From NCBI RefSeq assembly GCF_027460065.1, contig NZ_JAPYZZ010000001.1:764501-828500 (forward strand): DNA of 64,000 nt. Reading direction: 5' to 3'. The position numbers and the translations under genes are program-made. Under the pieces are notes generated by a model that worked only from the letters and a program-made list of their open reading frames with translations, was not told the DNA's origin and searched no databases. Position 1 is the first letter of the stretch; the number at the start of each line of letters is the position of its first letter. This stretch comes from Martinezella rhizogenes (GTDB lineage: Bacteria; Pseudomonadota; Alphaproteobacteria; Rhizobiales; Rhizobiaceae). Shown here piece after piece: positions 35,192 to 44,801 of this stretch.

Positions 35192-35961
35192 CGGTTCATT
35201 TCATCGGCGCCGGTCCGGGCGCCGCCGATCTCATCACGGTGCGCGGGCGCGATCTTATCGCCGCCTGCCCGGTCTGCCTTTACGCCGGTTCGCTGGTTCC
35301 GAAGGCCCTCATCGATTATTGCCCGCCGGGTGCACGCATTGTCGATACCGCAGCACTTTCGCTTGACGAGATCGAGGCGGAGTTCGTGGCGGCCGCCAAG
35401 GACGGCAAGGATGTGGCGCGCCTGCATTCCGGCGATCTTTCGGTCTGGAGCGCCATGGGCGAGCAGATTCGCCGGCTGGAGCGCCTGGGTCTCGATTATA
35501 CCGTCACCCCCGGCGTCCCCTCCTTCGCCGCCGCCGCTGCCACCCTGCAGCGAGAGCTGACGGTGCCGGAAGTGGCGCAGAGCCTGGTGCTGACCCGTAT
35601 CTCCGGCCGCGCCTCGAAGATGCCTGATGGTGAGACGCTGAAGGCTTTCGGCGCGACGGGTGCGACACTCGCCATTCATCTCGCCATCCATGCGATCGGC
35701 AAGGTGGTGGAGGAGCTGACGCCGCTTTATGGCTCCGATTGCCCGGTTGCCATTGTCGTTCGGGCCTCGTGGCCGGATGAGCGGGTTATTAGAGGCACGC
35801 TTTTCGATATTGAGGGCAAGCTTGCAGCCGAGCCGGTGGAGCGAACGGCGCTGATCTTTATTGGGCGTGGTCTGGCCTCAACGGATTTCCGCGAAAGTGC
35901 GCTTTATAGCGCCGACTATGTACGCCGGTTCCGGTCCCCGAAGGAGGATGCGGCAGGCTGA
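35188..35961 (+). CDS. cobM: Precorrin-4 C11-methyltransferase CobM
   Basis: A 257-residue tetrapyrrole methylase with [50 protein letters not shown] and [12 protein letters not shown], all characteristic of CobM/CbiF. It adds the C11 methyl group to precorrin-4. It starts at ATG 35188, overlapping cobE, and its last 46 bases overlap the convergent cbiD, the longest 3' overlap in the cluster. Confidence 0.96.
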   Translation: MTVHFIGAGPGAADLITVRGRDLIAACPVCLYAGSLVPKALIDYCPPGARIVDTAALSLDEIEAEFVAAAKDGKDVARLHSGDLSVWSAMGEQIRRLERLGLDYTVTPGVPSFAAAAATLQRELTVPEVAQSLVLTRISGRASKMPDGETLKAFGATGATLAIHLAIHAIGKVVEELTPLYGSDCPVAIVVRASWPDERVIRGTLFDIEGKLAAEPVERTALIFIGRGLASTDFRESALYSADYVRRFRSPKEDAAG

Positions 35962-37046
35962 TGCGACGGCGTGGAGGCGGTGCGCCCCTTGAGTGCACCC
36001 TGACGGTCAAACACCAGAATATCGAGCGCGATCGCCGGCGACTTCAGCGCCGCGGCGGCGGTCACCCAGGCTTTTTCCGCAACGATCGCGCCAAGGTCTA
36101 CGCCTGCGCTTTCGGCCAGCTGAAAGGCGTGCGCGACCATGTTGGCCTCGCGGATGGCAATGGCGAGATTGTCATCGCCTCCCGCCTCCGTGGCCAATGC
36201 CGCCAGTGCTTCAAGGTCGGCAAGGCCTTTCTTGGAATGCACGTCGAGCATGCCCTGGGCGAGCTTGGTCATCTTGGCAACGCCGCCAGCGATCGTTACC
36301 CGCTCGACCGGGTGGCTGCGCAGATATTTCAGCATGCCGCCGATGAAGTCACCCATGTCGATCAGCGCGGTTTCCGGCAGGTCGTAAAGCGCTTGGCCGG
36401 CCTTTTCGGATGTATTGCCGGTGGCGCCCAGAACATGGGTGCAGCCGGTCGCGCGAGCCACATCGATGCCGCGCCAGATGGAGTGAATCCAGGCAGAGCA
36501 GGAAAAGGGAATGACGACGCCCGTGGTGCCGAGAATGGAAATGCCGCCAAGGATGCCGAGCCTGCCATTCAGGGTTTTTTCTGCCAGCTTCTCGCCGTCG
36601 CGGACGGAAATCTCGACCTCGAAATCGGCATTCTCCCCCGCCACTTCGCGAATGGCGGTCTCGATCATCCTGCGCGGAACGGGGTTTATTGCGGCTTCTC
36701 CCGGTGGCAGGGGCAGGCCCGGCCTCGTGATCGTGCCGACGCCCTTACCCGCCCTGAAAGTGATGCCGCTTCCCGGTTCGCCCCGTCTGACCGTGCTTTC
36801 GATCAGCGCGCCGTGGGTGACGTCAGGATCGTCGCCGGCATCCTTGACGACGCCGGCGCGGGCGAAGTTTTCACCTTTTTCCTCGGTGGCGAGGGAAAAT
36901 GCCGGCCTCGCGCCGCTTGGAAGTTCCACTTCGACAGGGTAAGGAAACTCGCCGGTCAGAAGGGCCGCGCAAGCCGCCTTCGTGGCGGCTGCCGCGCAGG
37001 TGCCCGTGGTCCAGCCGCGGCGAAGGGTCTTTCCATCCGTTTCCAT
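35916..37046 (-). CDS. cbiD: Cobalt-precorrin-5B (C1)-methyltransferase CbiD
   Basis: A protein of about 376 residues from ATG 37046, chosen because AGGA lies 6 bases upstream; ATG 37082 is possible. The N-terminal [18 protein letters not shown] is the CbiD signature, followed by the expected [33 protein letters not shown] and a later [11 protein letters not shown] region. CbiD methylates C1 in the anaerobic pathway. Here it sits in an otherwise aerobic cluster with no cobF, so it probably performs the C1 methylation on the cobalt-free intermediate. It is divergent from cobA. Confidence 0.94.
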   Translation of the reverse strand: METDGKTLRRGWTTGTCAAAATKAACAALLTGEFPYPVEVELPSGARPAFSLATEEKGENFARAGVVKDAGDDPDVTHGALIESTVRRGEPGSGITFRAGKGVGTITRPGLPLPPGEAAINPVPRRMIETAIREVAGENADFEVEISVRDGEKLAEKTLNGRLGILGGISILGTTGVVIPFSCSAWIHSIWRGIDVARATGCTHVLGATGNTSEKAGQALYDLPETALIDMGDFIGGMLKYLRSHPVERVTIAGGVAKMTKLAQGMLDVHSKKGLADLEALAALATEAGGDDNLAIAIREANMVAHAFQLAESAGVDLGAIVAEKAWVTAAAALKSPAIALDILVFDRQGALKGRTASTPSHQPAASSFGDRNRRT

Positions 37047-37104
37047 ATGCATTCCTATAGCCGGGACGGCTTTTTCCGTCATCGTTAAAAAGCAGCCAAG
37101 AACA

Positions 37105-37893
37105 ATGTCGATACCGCAGATTTTGAACAGCATCGCCGCAAAGGGTCCGGTCTTCGAAGCCGGCCACGTCTGGCTCGCGGGCGCGGGGCCGGGTGATGTG
37201 CGTTATCTGACGCTCGAAGTGGCGCTCGCGCTGTCGCACGCCGATATCATCGTGCGCGATGCGCTGGTAAGCGATGATGTCGTGGCGCTCGGTCCGCAGG
37301 CGGAAGTCGTCTTTGCCGGCAAGCGTGGCGGCAAGCCCTCCGCGACGCAGGATGACATTACCGCTTCGCTGATCGATTTCGCCGGTCAAGGCAAAAAGGT
37401 GCTGCGGCTGAAGGGCGGCGATCCCTTTATTTTCGGGCGTGGCGGCGAAGAGGCGGAGGCGCTTGTCGATGCCGGCATTCCGTTTCGGATATTGCCGGGC
37501 ATGACCTCGTCGTTTACCGCGCTTGCTTCAGCGCGCATACCCGCCACCATGCGTGGAATCAGCCGCGCAGTGACACTCGCTACGGGCCATGCGGCGGGCA
37601 CCGAAGAGGATCTCGATTGGCTGGCATTGGCGAAAACGCGAGAACCCATCGTCGTTTATATGGGGTTGAAGAATATCGGCACGATTGCCAGTCTTCTGAT
37701 GCAGGGTGGGCGTTCGGGAAAAACGCCCGTCGCTGTCATCATGTCGGCAACCACCGCGCAGGAGCGAATTTTCATCGGTACATTGGAAAGCATAGCTGAC
37801 GATGCAATGCGGGAAAATTTCGAAGCGCCGGCTTTGATCGTTATCGGCGAGATTGTTTCGATGCGGGATCGTCTCGGAGTGTCCGGGTTATGA
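37105..37893 (+). CDS. cobA: Uroporphyrinogen-III C-methyltransferase CobA
   Basis: A 262-residue SUMT enzyme starting at ATG 37105. The LAGAGPGDVRYLTLEVALAL stretch near residues 25-44, RGGKPSATQDDI, LKGGDPFIFGRGGEEAEAL, and a TLATGHAAG segment are diagnostic. It makes precorrin-2 by methylating C2 and C7 of uroporphyrinogen III, the entry step to cobalamin and sirohaem. The frame is open upstream to 36982, but that stretch lies over cbiD and does not look like SUMT. It overlaps cobB by 4 bases. Confidence 0.95.
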   Translation: MSIPQILNSIAAKGPVFEAGHVWLAGAGPGDVRYLTLEVALALSHADIIVRDALVSDDVVALGPQAEVVFAGKRGGKPSATQDDITASLIDFAGQGKKVLRLKGGDPFIFGRGGEEAEALVDAGIPFRILPGMTSSFTALASARIPATMRGISRAVTLATGHAAGTEEDLDWLALAKTREPIVVYMGLKNIGTIASLLMQGGRSGKTPVAVIMSATTAQERIFIGTLESIADDAMRENFEAPALIVIGEIVSMRDRLGVSGL

Positions 37894-39206
37894 CGGCGCG
37901 GGCAATCATCGTCGGCGCGCCGCGCTCGGGCTCCGGCAAGACCAGTGTGACCATCGGCCTGCTCCGGGCCTTTGCGCGCCGCGGGGTGAAGGTGCGCGGC
38001 ATCAAGACGGGGCCGGATTACATCGATCCCGGTTTCCATGCCTTCGCCACGGGCACATCAGGTCTCAATCTGGACAGCTGGGCCATGCAGCCGAACCTGC
38101 TGCGACATCTGTTTTCGCAGCAGACCGAAGGTGCGGAACTCATACTCATCGAAAGTGCAATGGGCCTGTTCGATGGTATTCCCGTCGTGGAAAACCGCAC
38201 CGGCTCGGCGGCGGATCTGGCGCGGCTGTTCGGCATTCCGGTTCTGCTGGTGCTGGATGTCTCCGGTCAGTCCCAGACGGCGGCTGCGGTAGCGCATGGT
38301 TTTGCCCACTACGATCCTGATGTCACCATGGGGGCGGTGGTGCTGAATCGTGCTGGCAGCGAAAGGCACCGGACGCTGTGCACGGAAGCCATCGAAAAAA
38401 TCGGCCTGCCCGTCGTCGGCTGCGTTCTGCGTGATCCTTCCCTTATCCTGCCGGAACGGCACCTGGGGCTGGTGCAGGCGAGCGAACATCCGGAAATTGA
38501 CGCCCATATAGACCGGCTTGCGGATGCGATGGAAAAATCCATCGATCTCGACGCCTTGTTTTCGCTCGCCGCGCCGGTGGAAATGCCCTGCGGTTCGGTG
38601 GAGGCGGCGATTGCGCCGCCAGGTCAGCGCATCTCGCTGGCGGAAGATGCGGCCTTCACCTTCCTTTATCCGCATCTCAGGAAGCATTGGCGTGCGGCCG
38701 GGGCAGAGATCGTGCCGTTTTCGCCGCTCGCCGATGAGGCACCCGATGAGAGCTGTGATATCTGCTGGCTGCCGGGTGGCTATCCCGAGCTTTTTGCCGG
38801 AAAACTTGCCGCTGCCGTCGGCTTCAAGGCGGGTATTGCCCGTTTTGCAGAGACAAAGCCGGTGCATGGCGAGTGCGGCGGTTACATGGTGCTCGGTGAG
38901 GGGCTGGAGGATGCGGAGGGCGTGACCCATGCCATGACTGGTCTCCTGTCGCACGCCACGAGCTTTGCGACACGCAAGATGAATCTCGGTTATCGGCAGG
39001 CCACGATTGCGGCAGACAGCCCGCTCGGCATGGTGGGGGACGTTCTGCGCGGCCATGAATTTCATTATGCCCGGGTCACCGATCCCGGCCGTGATGAGCC
39101 CTTCGCTCATATGGCTGACGGGCAGGGTCGCCCGCTCGGGCCATCCGGCGGCAGGAGAGGTTTTGTCTCGGGCACGTTCTTCCACGCCATCGCCAGAGGC
39201 GGTTGA
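37890..39206 (+). CDS. cobB: Hydrogenobyrinic acid a,c-diamide synthase CobB
   Basis: A 438-residue glutamine amidotransferase. The N-terminal ATPase loop is IVGAPRSGSGKTSVTIGL (about 6-23), followed by KTGPDYIDPGFH. The C-terminal class I glutaminase has the nucleophile cysteine in HGECGGYMVLGEGL (about 330) and a late HEFHYA histidine. It amidates the a and c side chains before cobalt insertion by CobN-CobS-CobT. It is the last cob gene of the cluster. No clear terminator follows. Confidence 0.95.
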   Translation: MTARAIIVGAPRSGSGKTSVTIGLLRAFARRGVKVRGIKTGPDYIDPGFHAFATGTSGLNLDSWAMQPNLLRHLFSQQTEGAELILIESAMGLFDGIPVVENRTGSAADLARLFGIPVLLVLDVSGQSQTAAAVAHGFAHYDPDVTMGAVVLNRAGSERHRTLCTEAIEKIGLPVVGCVLRDPSLILPERHLGLVQASEHPEIDAHIDRLADAMEKSIDLDALFSLAAPVEMPCGSVEAAIAPPGQRISLAEDAAFTFLYPHLRKHWRAAGAEIVPFSPLADEAPDESCDICWLPGGYPELFAGKLAAAVGFKAGIARFAETKPVHGECGGYMVLGEGLEDAEGVTHAMTGLLSHATSFATRKMNLGYRQATIAADSPLGMVGDVLRGHEFHYARVTDPGRDEPFAHMADGQGRPLGPSGGRRGFVSGTFFHAIARGG

Positions 39207-39429
39207 TCGTTTGCGATTTTGGCCGGGGAACCTGCGGCAAAGTGGAGCAAGCTGCGAAAGTTTCTAGGCTCCGATCACGGGAAAGTGCTATAGCTCCCTT
39301 TATGGGATTTGGAAAAGCGGGGTTAGCTCCGATTGTCCATATGCGGTGAAGCGAGACGGGACCTCAAGCTGCTTCATATTTCCCGGTCCGAAGCTGTTAT
39401 CGCGCATTTTATGTCGAGCGTGCCTACCG

Positions 39430-40677
39430 ATGATGAAACCCGGATTTTTTCTCTCTGCCGCTCTCGCTGCAGCCATTCTGCTGGTTCCTTTAGGCACCGG
39501 GCTCGACAGCATCGCCGCCCATGGCGGTGAAGATTATGCGACGCTGGAAAAGCTTGGTGCGGTCCTCTTCGATGATCCCAATCTCTCGATGAACCGCACC
39601 ATGGCCTGTTCCACCTGCCATATGCAGGCGGCCGGGTTTTCCGATGCAAGGGAGAACGAAAAGGTCGGGCGGGATGTATCGCTTGGCGATGACGGGATTT
39701 CTCTTGGCGACCGCAACGCGCCAACCGCGGCTTATGCGAAGTTCACGCCGCCTTTCGGCAGGAACGCCGCGGGAGAGTATGTCGGCGGGCAATTCTGGGA
39801 TGGCCGCGCGTCCCTGCTGGAAGATCAGGCGGGCGGACCACCGCTCAACCCCGTCGAAATGGGCATGCCGGACAAGGCGGCTGTCGTTAAAAGGCTGAAA
39901 GAGAACCCCGAATACGTTGCGGCGTTCGGCACGCAGTTCGGCAAGGATGTGTTCCAGAGCGACGAAACCGCCTATGCCGCGATGACCAAGGCGCTGGCGA
40001 GTTTCGAGCGTTCGGACGAGTTTTCCACCTTCGATTCCAAATATGACCGCTTCCTGCGCGGTGAAGAAAAGCTGACCGATCAGGAAGAGCTGGGCCGCGT
40101 TCTGATTTCTTCGACGCAATTCACCAATTGCAATACCTGCCACGAAATCCGTGGAGCCAAGGGTCTGGAAGATGGCCTCTTTACCAACCACAAATATTTC
40201 AACATCGGCGTTCCCGCCAATACGGCGGTCAGGGCGGTGAATGGCTCGAAGCCGGATGCTATCGATCTGGGTCTGGCGCAGAATCCGGCCGTCGCCGGTG
40301 ATCCTGCCCAGCGCGGCAAGTTCAAGGTGCCGACGTTGCGCAACGTCGCCGTGACCGGTCCTTATATGCACAATGGCGTATTCAAGGACCTGCGAACGGT
40401 GGTGCTGTTCTACGTGAAATATAAGAGCAAGAAGCCCAGCCGTCAGATCAATCCGGAAACCGGCAAGACTTGGGATGCGCCCGAGGTGCCCGAAAATATC
40501 GCCATGACGGAACTGACATCCGCGCCGGCGCTGGATGACAAGCGGGTGGATGCCATCGTGGCTTTTCTGAAGACGCTGACCGACCGGCGTTACGAGCATC
40601 TTCTGCCAAAAGAGGACGGGCAGACGGCGGTGCCGCCTGCCCAGCCCGTTTCAAGCGTTACGCCGAAAGCGCCTTAA
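39430..40677 (+). CDS. Di-haem cytochrome c peroxidase / MauG-family protein
   Basis: A protein of about 415 residues starting at ATG 39430 (or 39433), with a signal peptide over residues 1-30. It has two c-type haem motifs: CSTCH at residues 60-64 and CNTCH at about 235-239. [30 protein letters not shown] and DGL--NHKYFN are features of the bacterial cytochrome c peroxidase/MauG superfamily. The protein should act in the periplasm, either reducing hydrogen peroxide or performing an oxidation. The gene stands alone between cobB (223-base gap, nothing else recognised) and the convergent leuB, which it overlaps by 20 bases. Confidence 0.9.
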   Translation: MMKPGFFLSAALAAAILLVPLGTGLDSIAAHGGEDYATLEKLGAVLFDDPNLSMNRTMACSTCHMQAAGFSDARENEKVGRDVSLGDDGISLGDRNAPTAAYAKFTPPFGRNAAGEYVGGQFWDGRASLLEDQAGGPPLNPVEMGMPDKAAVVKRLKENPEYVAAFGTQFGKDVFQSDETAYAAMTKALASFERSDEFSTFDSKYDRFLRGEEKLTDQEELGRVLISSTQFTNCNTCHEIRGAKGLEDGLFTNHKYFNIGVPANTAVRAVNGSKPDAIDLGLAQNPAVAGDPAQRGKFKVPTLRNVAVTGPYMHNGVFKDLRTVVLFYVKYKSKKPSRQINPETGKTWDAPEVPENIAMTELTSAPALDDKRVDAIVAFLKTLTDRRYEHLLPKEDGQTAVPPAQPVSSVTPKAP

Positions 40678-41770
40678 ATTCGGCGATAACCGCATCCCCC
40701 ATCTCAGAGGTGCCGACCTGACGGCAACCGTCGGCCATGATGTCGGCGGTGCGGATGCCCTTGTCCAATACGTTGGCGATTGCCGCCTCGAGCTTGGTGG
40801 CTTCATCCACCATGTTGAACGAGTAGCGCAGGCACATGGCGAAGGACGCGATCATGGCGATCGGGTTGGCAATGCCCTTGCCGGCGATATCAGGGGCCGA
40901 ACCGTGCACCGGCTCATACATGGCCTTGCGTTTGCCGGTCTTGGCATCAGGTGCGCCAAGCGAGGCGGAAGGCAACATGCCGAGCGAGCCGGTGAGCATG
41001 GCGGCGACGTCAGACAGCATATCGCCGAACAGATTGTCGGTCACGATGACGTCGAACTGCTTGGGTTTGCGCACAAGCTGCATGCCGCCGGCATCCGCCA
41101 GCATATGTTCCAGCTGAACATCCTTGTATTTCGCAGCGTGGGTTTCGGTGACCACCTGGTTCCACAACACGCCCGATTTCATGACGTTGCGCTTTTCCAT
41201 CGAGCAGACGCGGTTATCGCGGGTGCGGGCCAGTTCGAAAGCGACGCTGGCGATACGTTCGATCTCGAAAGTGTCGTAGATCTGCGTGTCGATGCCACGC
41301 TTCTGGCCGTTGCCGAGATCGATGATCTGCTTCGGTTCACCGAAATAAACGCCGCCGGTCAGTTCGCGAACGATGAGGATATCCAAGCCTTCGACCAGTT
41401 CTGGCTTCAGCGAGGAGGCGGCGGCAAGTGCTGGATAGCAGATGGCCGGGCGCAGATTGGCGAAAAGTTCGAGGTCCTTGCGCAGGCGCAGCAGACCCGC
41501 TTCCGGGCGATGCTCGTAGGGAACGCCATCCCATTTCGGACCGCCGACGGCGCCGAACAGGATAGCATCGGCGGCAAGCGCCTTTTCCATGTCCGCATCG
41601 GAAATCGCGACTCCGTGGGCGTCATAGGCGGAACCGCCAACGAGGCCTTCCGAAACGGTGAAGCCGGCATTTTGCGCGCTGTTCATATAATCGATCAGCT
41701 TGCGGACCTCAGTCATGGCTTCGGGGCCGATACCGTCACCGGGCAGCAGGAAAAGCGAACGGACTGTCAT
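40658..41770 (-). CDS. leuB: 3-Isopropylmalate dehydrogenase
   Basis: A 370-residue decarboxylating dehydrogenase of normal length. Visible motifs are [12 protein letters not shown] at the N-terminus, substrate-binding [20 protein letters not shown], the [11 protein letters not shown] region and [18 protein letters not shown], with [10 protein letters not shown] binding the metal. It oxidises 3-isopropylmalate in leucine synthesis using NAD. An AGGAGGG ribosome site precedes ATG 41770. It follows leuD on the same strand, but a terminator-like hairpin separates the two. Confidence 0.97.
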   Translation of the reverse strand: MTVRSLFLLPGDGIGPEAMTEVRKLIDYMNSAQNAGFTVSEGLVGGSAYDAHGVAISDADMEKALAADAILFGAVGGPKWDGVPYEHRPEAGLLRLRKDLELFANLRPAICYPALAAASSLKPELVEGLDILIVRELTGGVYFGEPKQIIDLGNGQKRGIDTQIYDTFEIERIASVAFELARTRDNRVCSMEKRNVMKSGVLWNQVVTETHAAKYKDVQLEHMLADAGGMQLVRKPKQFDVIVTDNLFGDMLSDVAAMLTGSLGMLPSASLGAPDAKTGKRKAMYEPVHGSAPDIAGKGIANPIAMIASFAMCLRYSFNMVDEATKLEAAIANVLDKGIRTADIMADGCRQVGTSEMGDAVIAEFKALSA

Positions 41771-41932
41771 GAGAACCCTCCTTGGGCGGCGCGCCGGAAA
41801 ACATCACGAAGGGTTTTCGATGGCGGCGAGCGCGGCGTCAAACTCGTTCCGTCCTGCGCATGCCAAGTCGTATCGCAGCCGGACGGGATCGAGGGCTTCT
41901 TATCTCCGCCTCAGGGGCTTTTCAAGCAAAGC

Positions 41933-41974
41933 AAAAGCCGATCCGGTACGGTTTGGTACAGGATCGGCTTTTTT
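41933..41974. terminator. Terminator-like hairpin between leuD and leuB
   Basis: A 12-bp arm AAAAGCCGATCC (41933-41944) pairs with GGATCGGCTTTT (41961-41972), with T tracts at both ends. An inner GGTAC/GTAC repeat occupies the loop. It should end leuD transcription and can act in both directions. The rest of the 221-base gap (41771-41932) presumably carries the leuB promoter; I found no leucine-rich leader peptide there. Confidence 0.75.
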
Positions 41975-41991
41975 GAAGAGCAGAAATGTGG

Positions 41992-42597
41992 TCAGGCCCA
42001 GGGGCGGACCGAGGCGTTCGCCTTTTCAAACGTATCGATGGCACCGGAATGTTCCAGCGTCAGGCCGATATCGTCGAGACCGTTCAGCATGCAATGCCGC
42101 TTGAATTCGTCGATCTCGAAAGTGATCGTGCCGCCATCGGGGCCGCTGATTTCCTGGCGCTCCAGATCGATGGAGAGAACGGCGTTCGAGCCGCGCGAGG
42201 CGTCGTCCAGCAGCTTTTCGAGATTCTCGGGGCTGACGACGACCGGCAGGATGCCGTTCTTGAAACAGTTATTGTAGAAGATATCGGCGAAGCTGGTGGA
42301 GATGACGCAGCGGATGCCGAAATCGAGCAGTGCCCATGGTGCATGTTCGCGCGAGGAGCCGCAGCCGAAATTGTCGCCGGCGACGAGAATCTGGGCATTC
42401 TGGTAGGCTGGCTTGTTCAGCACGAAGTCGGGATTGGGCGAACCGTCTTCGAGATAACGGGATTCGGCGAAAAGACCCTTGCCGAGACCGGTGCGCTTGA
42501 TGGTTTTCAGATAATCTTTCGGAATGATCATATCGGTGTCGATATTGACGACCGGCATGGGCGCGGCGACGCCCGTCAGCTTGGTGAATTTTTCCAT
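41992..42597 (-). CDS. leuD: 3-Isopropylmalate dehydratase small subunit
   Basis: A 201-residue LeuD from ATG 42597 ([15 protein letters not shown]), the normal length; GGAAG precedes the start. [19 protein letters not shown], the [15 protein letters not shown] motif and the [12 protein letters not shown] segment are diagnostic of the aconitase-like swivelling domain. With the LeuC large subunit, which is not in this window, it isomerises 2- to 3-isopropylmalate. Confidence 0.97.
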   Translation of the reverse strand: MEKFTKLTGVAAPMPVVNIDTDMIIPKDYLKTIKRTGLGKGLFAESRYLEDGSPNPDFVLNKPAYQNAQILVAGDNFGCGSSREHAPWALLDFGIRCVISTSFADIFYNNCFKNGILPVVVSPENLEKLLDDASRGSNAVLSIDLERQEISGPDGGTITFEIDEFKRHCMLNGLDDIGLTLEHSGAIDTFEKANASVRPWA

Positions 42598-42680
42598 CTG
42601 TCGCTTCCCGTGTTTCCCTTGAACAAAATCCGGCACTGACAAAAGCCTGCCGGATGTTCTCTCTCGGGAAATACTGCAAA

Positions 42681-42703
42681 ACTCGGCGCTTTAGAAGCGC
42701 AAA
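42681..42703 (-). terminator. Possible terminator of the small membrane-protein gene
   Basis: GCGCTT (42686-42691) and AAGCGC (42695-42700) form a 6-bp stem with a 3-base loop. On the minus strand it is followed after four bases by TTTT. It sits about 60 bases after the stop of the minus-strand small gene. Confidence 0.4.
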
Positions 42704-42762
42704 CCCACGTTCTTCGGTACGCCTCCTCGGGCGTTCTCGCATCCTGACCGGATTAAGCGATC

Positions 42763-42993
42763 TCAGAGATCGATAATCGTGCCCTTGCCGTCGTTCCAGA
42801 CGCGCATATCGCGCTGGTTACGGGGCTTGACCGGAATCGGGGCCGGCTTCAGACGCGCGGAAAGCAGGCGGGCAGCACTTAGGACCGCGAGCACGCCGAT
42901 GAAAGCCACCGTAAGCGACGCGGTAAAAAGAGCGACGATCGCCAGAATTGCAATGCCAGATGCGGCGATGAAAAACGAACGTATGCCTTGCAT
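42763..42993 (-). CDS. Small hydrophobic protein, function unknown
   Basis: A 76-residue protein with a long hydrophobic N-terminal half (about residues 7-45, room for one or two membrane passes) and a basic, proline-containing tail (KPAPIPVKPRNQRD) that ends in an acidic segment. I do not recognise a named family. Coding is supported by a sensible amino-acid pattern and a ribosome-site-like AAAGG before ATG 42993. It is divergent from the CitE-like gene and upstream of leuD on the same strand. Confidence 0.65.
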   Translation of the reverse strand: MQGIRSFFIAASGIAILAIVALFTASLTVAFIGVLAVLSAARLLSARLKPAPIPVKPRNQRDMRVWNDGKGTIIDL

Positions 42994-43130
42994 GATCCAA
43001 ACCTTTCTATCCAGACGAATGTGGGCCTTCTTCTTCCGGCTTGCAAGAGGATTCAGTGGATTGTCGGCTTGCAGATGTCACAAAAGCTTGACACAAGTGC
43101 GGCATCGTCAATTTTTCCGAAAATATTTCC

Positions 43131-44015
43131 GTGAGACCACGTCGTTCCTTGCTGTCAGTTCCGGCCATCAATGTCCGGGCACTCGAAAAAATCCGGGAGC
43201 TCGACTGTGATGGCGTGATCCTCGATCTCGAGGATTCGGTTGCGCCCGATATGAAGGGCAAGGCGCGGGACAATCTGGAAAAGCTGTTCTCAGGCCCGTC
43301 TTTCGATGGACGGGAAACTATTATCCGCATCAATCCGCTTTCGACACCGGATGGAAAAGCGGATCTCCAGCTTGTGCTTTCCTGCCGGCCGGATGCGGTT
43401 TTATTGCCGAAGGTGGAACAACCTTCCGATATTCATGAGTTGGCCGATCTTCTGGCTGAAACTGATGCGCCCGAGCACCTGAAAATCTGGGCGATGATCG
43501 AAACGCCGTTCGGCGTCCTGAATGCCGCCTCGATTGCCGACGCGGCCCATACGCCGAATGCCCGGCTTGCCGCCTTCGTCATCGGACTCAACGATCTGCG
43601 CAAGGAAACCCGTGTTCCGCGCCTTCCCGGCCGCACCTATCTCGTGCCGTGGATGATGCAGGTGGTTCTTGCCGCGCGGGCCTACGGGCTCGACGTTATC
43701 GACAGCGTCTCGAATGATTTTCGCGACATCGAGGCTTTCGAAGCCGAATGCGAACAGGCGCGCGCGATGGGCTTCGATGGCAAGATGCTGATCCATCCGG
43801 CCCAGATCGAAGCGACCAACCGCCACTTCGGCCCGGATGAGGCGGCAGTTGCGGAAGCGCGCGAGATTATTGCGGCTTTCGCAAAACCGGAATCTGTGGA
43901 ATTGAACGTCATCAACATGAACGGTCGGATGATCGAACGACTGCATGTAGGGCAGGCCGAAAGGCTGGTCGCCATGGCCGATATCATCGCACAAAGAAAG
44001 GCAAAAAAGACGTGA
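43131..44015 (+). CDS. HpcH/HpaI aldolase / citrate lyase beta-subunit-like CoA-ester lyase
   Basis: A 294-residue CitE-like TIM-barrel lyase starting at GTG 43131 (RPRRSLLSVPAINVRALEK). LILDLEDSV-like GVILDLEDSVAPD, IRINPLSTP, VLLPKVEQ, MIETPFGVLNA and a FDGKMLIHPAQ stretch are family features; the glutamate and aspartate of the DLEDSV region help bind magnesium. Relatives cleave citramalyl-CoA, malyl-CoA or methylmalyl-CoA. No citrate lyase alpha or gamma subunits are present, so a stand-alone CoA-ester lyase or thioesterase is likely. The substrate is not predictable. The next gene overlaps by 4 bases. Confidence 0.85.
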   Translation: MRPRRSLLSVPAINVRALEKIRELDCDGVILDLEDSVAPDMKGKARDNLEKLFSGPSFDGRETIIRINPLSTPDGKADLQLVLSCRPDAVLLPKVEQPSDIHELADLLAETDAPEHLKIWAMIETPFGVLNAASIADAAHTPNARLAAFVIGLNDLRKETRVPRLPGRTYLVPWMMQVVLAARAYGLDVIDSVSNDFRDIEAFEAECEQARAMGFDGKMLIHPAQIEATNRHFGPDEAAVAEAREIIAAFAKPESVELNVINMNGRMIERLHVGQAERLVAMADIIAQRKAKKT

Positions 44016-44218
44016 AGGTCTATCGTTTCATAACCGGTCCTGATGACTCGAAATTCTGTCACCGGGTCACCGAAGCGTTGAACAAGGGCTGGGAACTTGC
44101 GGGTTCACCGAGCTATGCCTTCAACGCCGCAAGCGGCGTCATGCATTGTGGTCAGGCCGTGACCAAAGTGGTCGAAGGCAAGGAATACCATCCGGACATG
44201 AAGCTCGGCGAGCAATAA
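44012..44218 (+). CDS. DUF1737 domain protein
   Basis: A 68-residue protein that consists almost wholly of a DUF1737 domain: YRFITGPDDSKFCHRVTEAL, KGWELAGSPSYAFN, then GVMHCGQAVTK. It starts at GTG 44012, overlapping the stop codon of the CitE-like gene (GTGA), and so is probably co-translated with it. No function is known for the domain. The compact alpha/beta pattern and two cysteines suggest a small soluble protein. Confidence 0.85.
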   Translation: MKVYRFITGPDDSKFCHRVTEALNKGWELAGSPSYAFNAASGVMHCGQAVTKVVEGKEYHPDMKLGEQ

Positions 44219-44236
44219 GACGCACCGCCGGCGGGG

Positions 44237-44677
44237 CTATCGCTCCGCTGCGGCTTCGTCGGCGCTTTCCTCGATTCGCTCCATGTCGTCATCCGACAGG
44301 CCGAAATGGTGGCCGATTTCGTGGATGAGGACGTGGGTGATGATGTCGCCAAGCGTTTCCTCGTTCTCGGCCCAATAGTCGAGAATGGGACGGCGATAGA
44401 GCGTGATGCGGTTTATCATTTCGCCCGTTTCCATGGTGAAACGTTCGGAAATGCCGCGCCCTTCAAAGAGGCCGAGAAGATCGAAGGGTGTTTCGAGCGC
44501 CATGTCTTCGAAGACGTCATCGGTCGGAAAATCGGCGATCTCGATGATGAGATCCTTGGTCAGTGCGCGAAATTCTTCCGGCAGGTGGCCATATGCCTCG
44601 ATCGCAAGCGACTCGAAGGCGGAAAGTGTCGGCGCGTGGCGGTCCCGCCAATCGTCGGTCTGGTCTATGCGGGCCAT
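44237..44677 (-). CDS. Minimal zincin-like metallopeptidase family protein
   Basis: A 146-residue protein from ATG 44677, chosen for the upstream AAGGAG; the frame is open to 44710. The zincin motif HEIGHH lies at residues 119-124 (HEIGHHFGLSDDD), preceded by ITLYRRPILDYW. This is the small COG3824-type metallopeptidase family found in alphaproteobacteria and actinobacteria. No signal peptide is seen, so it is probably cytoplasmic. Its substrate is unknown. It is convergent with the DUF1737 gene. Confidence 0.85.
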   Translation of the reverse strand: MARIDQTDDWRDRHAPTLSAFESLAIEAYGHLPEEFRALTKDLIIEIADFPTDDVFEDMALETPFDLLGLFEGRGISERFTMETGEMINRITLYRRPILDYWAENEETLGDIITHVLIHEIGHHFGLSDDDMERIEESADEAAAER

Positions 44678-44801
44678 TTCTGCTCCTTGTTGGAAGGCCC
44701 ATATAAACACTTGCGGGGCAAATTTCGAGACCCGTCTGCTTCACCCGCCGAAAAAGCATGAAATTCTTGGCGTTACAGTTACTTTTCAAGCCGTCGTCAT
44801 C

